NCBI GenBank assembly: GCA_030153045.1
Contig: JASLID010000074.1
Span: 1-11,050, forward strand
Direction of reading: 5' to 3'
Length of the DNA: 11,050 nt
DNA from: Flavobacterium sp.
GTDB lineage: Bacteria; Bacteroidota; Bacteroidia; Flavobacteriales; Flavobacteriaceae
Notes under the pieces: generated by a model
Database searches by the model: none
What the model was told of the DNA's origin: nothing
What the model saw: only the letters and a program-made list of their open reading frames with translations
Shown here: positions 1-5,646 of the stretch, one piece after another
Numbering within the stretch: position 1 is the stretch's first letter
Layout of the letters: each line of letters opens with the position of its first letter
Position numbers and translations under genes: made by a program

Positions 1-276
1 TAAATCAAATGCTGTTTTTTCTTCTTCGGTTAAAGCCGCAACCACATCATTAATGCGTTTGTACATATGCAAAATTTGAGTTGTTTCTGTACAAATTTCT
101 AATGGGATTTCTTCAACATCTAAATCAAAGACTTCATAATACTGCTCCGTAAATCCACTTTCTAAGATTTCAATCTTGGTCTCGTAGTCTTGCGAATGAT
201 CTCCCAATTTAGAGAGTATTCGATATTGATTGGCTAAGATTTGCCTTTCAACAATGGTTAAGGTTTCAGGAATCAT
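1..276 (-). CDS. YfbU family protein, N-terminal part (cut by window edge)
   Basis: I read this frame directly: an ATG at 276-274 opens 92 codons that stay open to the left edge. The protein begins MIPETLTIVERQILANQYRI and continues through a Tyr/Glu-rich stretch to a segment reading ILHMYKRINDVV. This matches, from memory, the start of E. coli YfbU: the 'ILSNQYKMM' helix, an 'IIERGYG' equivalent (here ILESGFT), and the 'ETCRTIIDIMEMYHAL' helix (here EICTETTQILHMYKRI). The YfbU family is cytoplasmic, about 160 residues long, and has no firmly established biochemical role, so roughly 70 C-terminal residues are missing here. There is no signal peptide. Bases before the start are A-rich without a Shine-Dalgarno, as usual in Bacteroidetes. 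The family is best known from gammaproteobacteria, so its presence here may be sporadic. Family assignment is fairly secure; function is unknown. Confidence 0.72.
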   Translation of the reverse strand, partial: MIPETLTIVERQILANQYRILSKLGDHSQDYETKIEILESGFTEQYYEVFDLDVEEIPLEICTETTQILHMYKRINDVVAALTEEEKTAFDL

Positions 277-824
277 ATTTGTTTTATTTAGAAATTGCAC
301 AAACGTTTCTTGGGTTTTATGATTTTTTATTCACTACGAGTGGTCCATAGAGAGTAAAAGGAATCTATAAATTTGTATTTGCAATACTAATAATATAAAT
401 AGAAACAGCGGTATGGTTTTTCCGCATGAGTTGTTAAAATAACAATTTGTTAACCCAATGAAGGATTTAGCAATTTGTGTTTTGGATTTAACTATGGCTA
501 AAAAATACGTCTATAGTTTGGTTTAAAGTATTGTTTGAATTGTATTTAGGCTTGCTATTTAAACGAATAAATATGATTTATTTAAAATTAAACTTCTTAA
601 CAAAATATACAAAAAAGCCGTAATCAAGTATTTTTTTATTGCTTTAATTTTATTCTTCCAAAAATAAAATTTATTCCAATTGATTCATTATTAATGTTTT
701 AACTCTATTTTTTTAGGGGTTGATTTATTATTTACTTAAGTGATAAGAAACAATATTAAAAGGAAGAAGCTGAAAATCCTGTACTAAAGAGTAGGCAAGT
801 TCAATAATCTAAAAAACCATTATT
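277..824. other. Long AT-rich intergenic region
   Basis: About 550 bases separate the divergent YfbU-family gene and the 825-1340 gene, and I find no convincing coding frame or RNA gene. It should contain the 5' ends of both transcripts, but I see no well-spaced TTG / TAnnTTTG pair on either strand. The nearest candidates (around 517-537 on plus, 382-389 on minus) have wrong spacing or a mismatch. The one clear structure is a palindrome at 431-445, TTGTTA-aaa-TAACAA, followed by another TTGTTAA at 447-453; TTAACAA recurs at 597-603. The final 100 bases include a purine-rich AAAAGGAAGAAG (759-770), too far from the start at 825 to be its ribosome binding site. Confidence 0.5.
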
Positions 825-1340
825 ATGTCAAACACAATTTCATCACGACTTAAATTTCTGTTGTCAATACAAGCTTTACCAGCTGAGGCTTTTGATGCAG
901 TTTTTCCACATGGGCCAAAGTATTCTATTGCAATCAGAGAATACATGATGGCAGGAATAGTTAGGGATATTGCCCAAAAAGTTCCTGTAAACGAAGTTAA
1001 GAGTCAATTATTAACAGTAGGGAAAGAAATGGTAACCTTTTCTTCTAAAGGGTTAGTCAACGCGTGGGAAGAAGGAGATGACATTTGTCCAGATCCTATT
1101 CCGTGGTTCAATCGGTATAACCTTCGTGGTCCGCAGCCTGATCCATGGCAATTTTTTGATTCCTTTAATGAAGAACTGCTCGATTATGCTGCTCAACAAA
1201 AACAGCTTGTGGCTTCAGTGAAACTTTTAGCGACTTTAACATCTGAAAAGAAATTTAGTGAGCAACTCAAAACAATTGCAACGCTTATGCAAAGAAATAT
1301 AGGTAAGAGTGCTTTGGTGGCTGAGAACCATTTTAGCTGA
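825..1340 (+). CDS. Unrecognised hypothetical protein, 171 aa
   Basis: I do not recognise this protein. It has no signal peptide and no membrane segment, so it is probably cytoplasmic. The first 80 residues look helical, with hydrophobic spacing in FLLSIQALPAEAFDAVF and IREYMMAGIVRDIA. A distinctive aromatic/proline core follows at residues 88-111: CPDPIPWFNRYNL, then RGPQPDPWQFFD, with a single Cys at 88 and the near-repeated PDP-x-PW / PQPDPW pattern. Residues 113-160 look like amphipathic helices rich in Gln, Lys and Leu. The ATG at 825 is preceded by AAAAAACCATTATT, a typical Flavobacterium leader without Shine-Dalgarno. The gene stands alone, divergent from the YfbU-family gene, and a strong hairpin terminator lies 140 bases after its TGA. 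The ordered composition and plausible start make it a real gene. The core could be a binding motif, but that is a guess. Confidence 0.7.
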   Translation: MSNTISSRLKFLLSIQALPAEAFDAVFPHGPKYSIAIREYMMAGIVRDIAQKVPVNEVKSQLLTVGKEMVTFSSKGLVNAWEEGDDICPDPIPWFNRYNLRGPQPDPWQFFDSFNEELLDYAAQQKQLVASVKLLATLTSEKKFSEQLKTIATLMQRNIGKSALVAENHFS

Positions 1341-1441
1341 GGTAAGGTGATGTGAGTGTTTGTTTAAAACTTATATTATGTAATCCTTCAACATTCATGT
1401 CAAAACCTAATCAGCTTAAAATAGGTGATTTAGCTTCAATG

Positions 1442-1467
1442 CTTTTAGAATTTTAGAATTCTAAAAG
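1442..1467. repeat. Perfect 11-bp inverted repeat with 4-base loop
   Basis: CTTTTAGAATT at 1442-1452 pairs perfectly with AATTCTAAAAG at 1457-1467 around the loop TTAG. It is AT-rich and not followed by a T run, so it is a poor intrinsic terminator on either strand. It lies 14 bases before the stronger hairpin at 1481-1510. It could be an mRNA 3'-end protecting structure or a scar of recombination; nothing decides this. Confidence 0.6.
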
Positions 1468-1480
1468 TGATTAAACGGAA

Positions 1481-1515
1481 AGCTCCAAAACGAAATTTCG
1501 TTTTGGAGCTTTTTA
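1481..1515 (+). terminator. Intrinsic terminator (perfect palindrome plus T run)
   Basis: Bases 1481-1510 form an uninterrupted palindrome, AGCTCCAAAACGAAA followed by its exact complement, able to fold into a 13-bp stem with a 4-base loop. TTTTTATTATT follows on the plus strand, the classic form for ending the 825-1340 transcript. On the minus strand it is followed only by TTCCG, so termination there should be weaker. It does sit about 18 bases after the stop of the rimO 3' fragment, so it may also have been that gene's original terminator and may now close the kinase/regulator operon. Confidence 0.8.
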
Positions 1516-1528
1516 TTATTGTTAAAAA

Positions 1529-1675
1529 TTAAACTGCTGGTTCACCATAAAGGTCGAACTCGATAGCATCAATAATTTTAATATTAACAAAATCACCCGT
1601 TTTTACATAAAGCTTCGAAGCATCAATTAATACTTCATTGTCTACATCGTGACTGTTAAATTCGGTTCCCTTATG
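1529..1675 (-). pseudogene. rimO 3'-end fragment (duplicate of the last ~47 codons)
   Basis: Read on the minus strand, this segment encodes the C-terminal TRAM-region tail of RimO, ending YGEPAV and a TAA at 1531-1529. It parallels the end of the intact rimO at 4272-4413. I aligned the 46 terminal triplets by hand: about 113 of 138 bases match (82%). Only four amino acids differ (Asn/Asp, His/Pro, Leu/Phe, Ile/Thr); the rest of the differences are silent. Upstream of GTEFN the similarity breaks down, beginning with loss of one Arg codon, and an in-frame stop lies at 1699-1697. No ATG, GTG or TTG start lies inside, so it is very unlikely to be translated. It lies 25 bases after the response regulator stop and must be co-transcribed with it. 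The high share of silent changes means it was under coding selection until recently, so it looks like another lineage's rimO end rather than an old local duplication. Confidence 0.9.
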
Positions 1676-1700
1676 AAAAAAATTAACCTCCCAAGATTAA

Positions 1701-2384
1701 TTATTTAGAACGCAATGTAAATCCTATTCCATGTAAATTTTCGATGGAAATGGTTTTATCATCCGCTACAATTTTTCGTAATCGGGAAATGAACACATCA
1801 AGACTACGACCTAAAAAATAATCATCGGTGCCCCAAAGTTGTTTCAAAATGTCCTCCCGTTTCAAAACTTTGTTGGCATTGTCTAAAAACAGTTTCAATA
1901 ATTCGGCTTCACGTTGAGTGAGTGCTATTTTTTCTGAGTCGTTGTAAACCAAATAATTTTGAGCGTCAAAATGGTACTTTCCAATTGTATAAATGGCACT
2001 TTGAATTGGATTGTTTTTTGTGGAGCGTTTTAAGAAAACTTCAATTTTTAGTTCCAATTCTTCAATGCTAAAAGGCTTTACCAAATAATCATCGGCGCCT
2101 AGTTTTAATCCTTTTATTCGGTCTTCTTTGAGTGTTTTGGCAGACAAAAAAATAATTGGGATTTCAGTATTTGTTTTTCGAATGGTTTCAGCCAATTCAA
2201 ATCCGTCCATTTTGGGCATCATAATGTCTAAAACACAAATATCAAAGGCTTCTGATTTGAATTTTTCCAAAGCAATTTCCCCATTTCGACAATGAACAAT
2301 ATCATAATGACCTTCCAAGCTGTCTTTTGTTAAGAAAGCAATGGTTTCATCGTCTTCGGCATATAAAATTCTGAATTTAGACAT
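1701..2384 (-). CDS. OmpR/PhoB-family response regulator (RprY-like)
   Basis: This is a DNA-binding response regulator of 227 residues, normal for the family. The receiver domain (about 4-117) shows the acidic pocket E10-D11-D12, the phospho-acceptor D53 in VLDIMMPKMDG, the Thr/Ser switch position S81 in FLSAKT, and the conserved K103 in DDYLVKPFS. A winged-helix Trans_reg_C domain (about 128-225) includes ALTQREAELLKLF, the recognition-helix region SLDVFISRLRKIV and the wing ending ENLHGIGFTLRSK. The sequence resembles Bacteroides RprY as I remember it. The gene begins two bases after the stop of the sensor kinase, so the two form one operon with the kinase first. Its phospho-donor is almost certainly that kinase. 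Its targets are not shown, but phased TTAACAA repeats before the divergent DUF1573 gene are a candidate site. The ATG at 2384 gives the expected N-terminus. Confidence 0.95.
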   Translation of the reverse strand: MSKFRILYAEDDETIAFLTKDSLEGHYDIVHCRNGEIALEKFKSEAFDICVLDIMMPKMDGFELAETIRKTNTEIPIIFLSAKTLKEDRIKGLKLGADDYLVKPFSIEELELKIEVFLKRSTKNNPIQSAIYTIGKYHFDAQNYLVYNDSEKIALTQREAELLKLFLDNANKVLKREDILKQLWGTDDYFLGRSLDVFISRLRKIVADDKTISIENLHGIGFTLRSK

Positions 2385-2386
2385 GT

Positions 2387-3643
2387 TTAATTTTTTGGAA
2401 TTGAGATGAAAATAACCAATCCTTTTGGATGATTTGGTGTCGCTGAGATTTTCCAGTGGTGTTGCAAACAGATTTTTTTCACATAATACAAACCTAATCC
2501 AAAACCATTTATTTCATTGCGCTTTTTATTGTTTTCCCGGTAAAATTTGTCGAATACTAATGGAAGGTTTTTGCTTTCTACGCCAATTCCGTTATCTGAA
2601 AATTGAAGTTTTACGCTTTGGGATTCTTCTGAAATGGTAATAAAAACCGCTGGTTTTTCATCGCTGTATTTCACAGAATTATCAATCAAATTGTACACAA
2701 TATTGGTAAAATGGAATTCGTCGGCTTGTATCACATATTCTTTAGTGGGATAGAAGGAGACTTCTAAATTCTCGTGTTTCAATTTCATGTTTTCAATCAC
2801 TTCGTTTAGGATTGCATTTAAAGAAATGGCTTGTCTGTCTAAATTCAAACTCGATTCATCCGATTTTGCAATGTTTAAAACCTTTTCAATATGATTGTTG
2901 AGTTTTTTACTTTGGTTGATGATAATGTTGGTGTAATGATTCAGTTTTTCGTCTTTAAAAATAGTCTCTTGTTTGTTCAAATAAGTGGAAGCTAATAAAA
3001 TGGAAGACAACGGAGTTTTAAACTCATGCGTCATGTTGTTGATAAAATCACGTTGCAATTCGCTGTATTTTTTCTGTTGAATAATAGTATAAATAGAATA
3101 CACATAAATGATTAAAATAAAAAGTAAAGCCAACGTTAAAACCAACCAAAATCGCAGCGAACTCAATAAATAACTGGTTTCATTCGGAAAGCGGATAGCA
3201 AAATAATACACTAGGTTTTTATGCTTTGGGAAATTCACTTCCTGCTTTATCGAAGTGTCTTTATTGGTCGAAATATAGTTGCCATAAACCATTTCGTCGC
3301 TTTGACAATTGTACATGGCATATTCATAATCTGTACTTAAAGAATATTTGGTGAATTCCTCTTTTAAATAATGTTCAAGTACATCAGGAGAAAAATCATT
3401 TTCGACATTGGCAACATAATAATCGTTTGAAATTTTTTTAATTGGGTTGTCAGCAGGTAAATCTCTGTTGGTTCCCTGGTATAATTTCTTTACGACTTCG
3501 AGTAAAGCCACATGTACTTTCTGTGAAAATTTCTTTTCCTCAAGATTAAAAGCTTCTTTGGTCCAAAGCAATTGTGCAATCAATATTCCTATTGTTGCCA
3601 CCAGACCTAATACGATAATTATATTTAACCGATTTGTTTTCAT
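2387..3643 (-). CDS. Membrane sensor histidine kinase (RprX-like)
   Basis: This sensor kinase has 418 residues counted from the ATG at 3643 (MKTNRLNIIIVLGL). An in-frame GTG at 3673 would add ten hydrophobic residues ahead of the natural signal-anchor, so I prefer the ATG. The first membrane helix is at about 7-27, a periplasmic sensory domain at about 28-163 with a lone Cys (YNCQSDEM), and the second helix at about 164-188 (FWLVLTLALLFILIIYVY). The HisKA domain carries H206 in FINNMTHEFKTPLSS. The ATPase domain has the N box NLIDNSVKY (about 318-326), G1 DNGIG (350-354), the F box FDKFYRE and G2 GFGLGL (380-385). All catalytic motifs are intact. There is no HAMP or PAS domain. It should autophosphorylate and pass phosphate to D53 of the regulator encoded two bases downstream. 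The periplasmic domain is not of a type I can name, so the signal is unknown. Confidence 0.95.
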   Translation of the reverse strand: MKTNRLNIIIVLGLVATIGILIAQLLWTKEAFNLEEKKFSQKVHVALLEVVKKLYQGTNRDLPADNPIKKISNDYYVANVENDFSPDVLEHYLKEEFTKYSLSTDYEYAMYNCQSDEMVYGNYISTNKDTSIKQEVNFPKHKNLVYYFAIRFPNETSYLLSSLRFWLVLTLALLFILIIYVYSIYTIIQQKKYSELQRDFINNMTHEFKTPLSSILLASTYLNKQETIFKDEKLNHYTNIIINQSKKLNNHIEKVLNIAKSDESSLNLDRQAISLNAILNEVIENMKLKHENLEVSFYPTKEYVIQADEFHFTNIVYNLIDNSVKYSDEKPAVFITISEESQSVKLQFSDNGIGVESKNLPLVFDKFYRENNKKRNEINGFGLGLYYVKKICLQHHWKISATPNHPKGLVIFISIPKN

Positions 3644-3683
3644 ATTCAACTGTAATATTACTAAAAAAAGCACTATGATTTTA

Positions 3684-3725
3684 TCATTAACAAGTCATTA
3701 ACAAACGTTTGAAATCGGTTAACAA
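3684..3725. promoter_or_regulatory. Three phased TTAACAA repeats, candidate response-regulator operator
   Basis: TCATTAACAA occurs at 3684-3693 and again at 3695-3704, exactly 11 bases apart. A third core, TTAACAA, lies at 3719-3725, 21 bases after the second. Start-to-start spacings of 11 and 21 put all three on the same face of the helix. OmpR-family regulators typically bind tandem direct repeats with about this period. The array ends 20 bases before the TACCTTTG box of the DUF1573 gene and also lies upstream of the divergent kinase/regulator operon. Control of both by the neighbouring regulator is inference. The heptamer also occurs elsewhere in the window by chance (for example 1584-1590 and 9424-9430), so the clustering, not the word, is the signal. 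Confidence 0.5.
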
Positions 3726-3745
3726 TAGCTTGATAGGAAGTCATC

Positions 3746-3753
3746 TACCTTTG
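3746..3753 (+). promoter_or_regulatory. TAnnTTTG -7 box for the DUF1573 gene
   Basis: TACCTTTG fits the Bacteroidetes -7 consensus and predicts a transcript starting near 3760, giving a leader of about 40 bases that contains the palindrome GTTCGAAC (3758-3765). No TTG stands 19-20 bases upstream; the nearest TTG, at 3730-3732, is too close. The missing -33 element and the repeat array just upstream suggest an activator-dependent promoter. Confidence 0.55.
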
Positions 3754-3799
3754 TATTGTTCGAACGAATCAACTTAGTTAAACCTTTAAAATTATTATT

Positions 3800-4168
3800 A
3801 TGAAACAATTATTTCAAATTTCGATGTTAACCATTGCTTTAGTATTGATGTCTTTTTCAATAAAAGCGATTGTGGTTTGGGAATCAGATGTGGTAAATGT
3901 GGGTGAAATTCCACAAGGAACGCCAAAAGTATTTGAGTTTACTTTTAAAAACACAGGCGATAAAGAAGTCGTTATTACCAATGTAAAAACTACTTGTGGT
4001 TGCACCGCTTCAGAATATACAAAAGAGCCTATTGGAGCTGGGAAATCCGGAACCGTAAAATTGGTTTACAATGCGGCTGGAAAAGGTGCTTTTATCAAAA
4101 CGGCTACTGTGACTACTAATGCTGAGGAAACGCCAAAAGTGCTTACCTTAAAAGGAACGGTTATTTAA
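3800..4168 (+). CDS. Exported DUF1573 domain protein
   Basis: This is a small secreted protein of 122 residues, typical for single-domain DUF1573 members. A signal peptide covers about residues 1-23 (MKQLFQISMLTIALVLMSFS, then IKA) with probable cleavage after Ala23, so the mature protein is about 99 residues in the periplasm or beyond. The DUF1573 features follow in order: VVNVGEIPQGTPKVFEFTF (31-49), KNTGDKEVVITNVKTTCGCT with the hallmark CGCT at 66-69, KEPIGAGKSGTVKLVYNAAG, and a last strand ending LTLKGTVI. The fold is an immunoglobulin-like beta sandwich; the biochemical role of the family is not established, although these proteins are very common in Bacteroidetes. The gene stands alone on the plus strand, divergent from the two-component operon, and ends at a bidirectional terminator shared with rimO. 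It is a plausible target of the adjacent regulator, which is inference. Confidence 0.92.
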   Translation: MKQLFQISMLTIALVLMSFSIKAIVVWESDVVNVGEIPQGTPKVFEFTFKNTGDKEVVITNVKTTCGCTASEYTKEPIGAGKSGTVKLVYNAAGKGAFIKTATVTTNAEETPKVLTLKGTVI

Positions 4169-4183
4169 AATTATCCAATAAAA

Positions 4184-4222
4184 AAATCCCAAATTCTTCA
4201 GTTTAATAAGAATTTGGGATTT
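4184..4222. terminator. Bidirectional terminator between DUF1573 gene and rimO
   Basis: AAATCCCAAATTCTT (4184-4198) pairs perfectly with AAGAATTTGGGATTT (4208-4222) around a nine-base loop. An A run precedes it and T-rich sequence follows, so it can work in both directions. The minus-strand tail is TTTTTTT, the stronger one, serving rimO; the plus-strand tail TTTGTTATTT serves the DUF1573 gene. Confidence 0.88.
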
Positions 4223-4230
4223 GTTATTTA

Positions 4231-4260
4231 GCTTTGCTCTGTTCGGCTTCGCCTCGAGTG
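4231..4260. repeat. Short GC-rich segment after rimO
   Basis: These 30 bases are 60% G+C in otherwise AT-rich intergenic DNA. They can nest GGC-TTC-GCC inside CTC/GAG arms. Bases 4236-4253 resemble 5675-5692 upstream of rimO (13 of 18 bases match: GCTC, GTT, CTTCGC in the same order). It may be a truncated member of the same intergenic repeat family. Confidence 0.4.
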
Positions 4261-4271
4261 TATTTTGGAAT

Positions 4272-5576
4272 TTATACTGCTGGTTCTCCGTATAAATCGA
4301 ATTCAGTAGCATCTATAATTTTGATGTTTACAAAATCTCCTGTCTTTACATAAAATTTAGAAGCATCAATTAATACTTCATTATCAACATCAGGACTGTC
4401 AAATTCAGTTCTTCCTATAAAGTGCTGACCTTCTTTTCTGTCAATAATACATTTAAAAGTCTGTCCAATCTTCTCTTGGTTCAAATCCCAAGAAATTTGC
4501 GACTGTAAATCCATTATTTCAGCAGCACGTGCTTGTTTTACTTCTTCCGGAACATCATCAACTAACGAAAAGGCATGTGTGTTTTCTTCATGAGAATAAG
4601 CAAAACAACCCAAACGTTCAAATTTCATTTCCTGAACCCAGTCTCGCATGATTTCGAAATCTTCTTGCGTTTCACCAGGATAACCTACAATTAAAGTAGT
4701 ACGAATAGTCATTCCAGGAACAGCTGCACGAAACTCTTTTAATAATTTGGTCGTTTTTTCTTTTGTAGTTCCACGACGCATCGATTTCAAAATAGAATCT
4801 GAAATGTGTTGTAGCGGAATATCAATATAATTACAAATTTTTGGCTCACGATTCATCAATTCCAACACATCCATTGGGAAACCGGTTGGGAAAGCATAAT
4901 GCAAACGGATCCATTCAATACCTTCAACTTTAACTAAGTTTTCAAGCAATTCGGCAAGGTTACGTTTTTTGTATAAATCTAATCCGTAATACGTTAAATC
5001 CTGTGCAATCAAAATTAATTCTTTCACACCGTTTTTAGCCAATCCTTCAGCTTCTTTCACTAATTTTTCAATAGACTGAGAAACGTGTTTACCACGCATT
5101 AGCGGGATAGCGCAAAAGCTACAAGGACGGTCGCAACCTTCGGCAATTTTTAAATACGCATAGTTTTTTGGAGTTGTTGTTAAACGCTCTCCAAGTAATT
5201 CATGCTTATAATCGGCACCTAGAGCTTTTAGTAAAAGAGGCAATTCAGTAGTTCCAAAATATTGGTCTACGTTTGGAATCTCTTTTTCTAAATCAGGACG
5301 GTATCTTTCCGATAAACATCCAGTGACAAATACCTTATCAACAAGACCTTTTTCTTTTTTATCTGCATATTCAAGAATCGTGTTTACTGATTCTGCTTTG
5401 GCATTGTCAATAAAACCACAAGTGTTTATCACAACTATGTTTCCTTCTTGCTCATGCACAACGTCTTTTCCACTGGCTTTTAGTTGTCCCATCAAAACCT
5501 CACTGTCGTAAGTGTTTTTGGAACATCCAAGGGTTATTACATTGATTTTATTTTTCTTTAAAGACTTGGTTCTCAT
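4272..5576 (-). CDS. rimO: Ribosomal protein S12 methylthiotransferase RimO
   Basis: RimO is a radical-SAM methylthiotransferase that adds a methylthio group to a conserved aspartate of ribosomal protein uS12, working in the cytoplasm with two [4Fe-4S] clusters. At 434 residues it has normal length. The N-terminal UPF0004 domain supplies C18 (LGCSKN), C53 (NTCGF) and C87 (TGCLSERY) for the auxiliary cluster. The radical-SAM motif CDRPCSFC at 148-155 gives C148, C152 and C155. The IAEGCDRPCSFCAIPLMRG context is of RimO rather than MiaB type. A TRAM domain occupies about 365-434. The ATG at 5576 gives the usual Flavobacterium N-terminus and lies about 13 bases after a predicted transcription start, so the gene appears to have its own promoter. 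Odd feature: its last ~47 codons have a second, diverged copy at 1529-1675, so the present 3' end may have been exchanged by recombination. Confidence 0.97.
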   Translation of the reverse strand: MRTKSLKKNKINVITLGCSKNTYDSEVLMGQLKASGKDVVHEQEGNIVVINTCGFIDNAKAESVNTILEYADKKEKGLVDKVFVTGCLSERYRPDLEKEIPNVDQYFGTTELPLLLKALGADYKHELLGERLTTTPKNYAYLKIAEGCDRPCSFCAIPLMRGKHVSQSIEKLVKEAEGLAKNGVKELILIAQDLTYYGLDLYKKRNLAELLENLVKVEGIEWIRLHYAFPTGFPMDVLELMNREPKICNYIDIPLQHISDSILKSMRRGTTKEKTTKLLKEFRAAVPGMTIRTTLIVGYPGETQEDFEIMRDWVQEMKFERLGCFAYSHEENTHAFSLVDDVPEEVKQARAAEIMDLQSQISWDLNQEKIGQTFKCIIDRKEGQHFIGRTEFDSPDVDNEVLIDASKFYVKTGDFVNIKIIDATEFDLYGEPAV

Positions 5577-5595
5577 TGATTTATAAATTGGAGTG

Positions 5596-5627
5596 CAAAA
5601 CTACAACATTTATTTTAAGTAGCGAAA
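5596..5627 (-). promoter_or_regulatory. rimO promoter
   Basis: On the minus strand TAGTTTTG (5603-5596) is a perfect TAnnTTTG box. A TTTC at 5627-5624, 20 bases upstream, is one base off the TTTG -33 element. The sequence after the box, TTTTGCACTC, is identical to that in the tRNA-Glu promoter at 10952-10961. The implied leader is very short, about 13 bases. Confidence 0.65.
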
Positions 5628-5646
5628 CGTTTGGGCTTCTATGTGT

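Noticed and set aside
1397..1456. 19-codon reading frame as an annotated gene
   Set aside because: It is too short, has no ribosome binding context or homologue I know, and ends inside a hairpin; kept only as an observation.
1529..1699. The rimO fragment as a small functional TRAM-like gene
   Set aside because: The open stretch after the in-frame stop at 1697-1699 has no ATG, GTG or TTG start, and it lacks most of a TRAM domain.
2425..2640. Plus-strand frames antisense to the histidine kinase, rimO and PD40 genes
   Set aside because: The sense genes have complete, motif-rich proteins; the antisense products show no domain or plausible composition.
3644..3673. GTG start that would extend the histidine kinase by ten residues
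   Set aside because: The ATG at 3643 begins a normal N-terminal anchor, and the extension would add a second hydrophobic stretch without family precedent.
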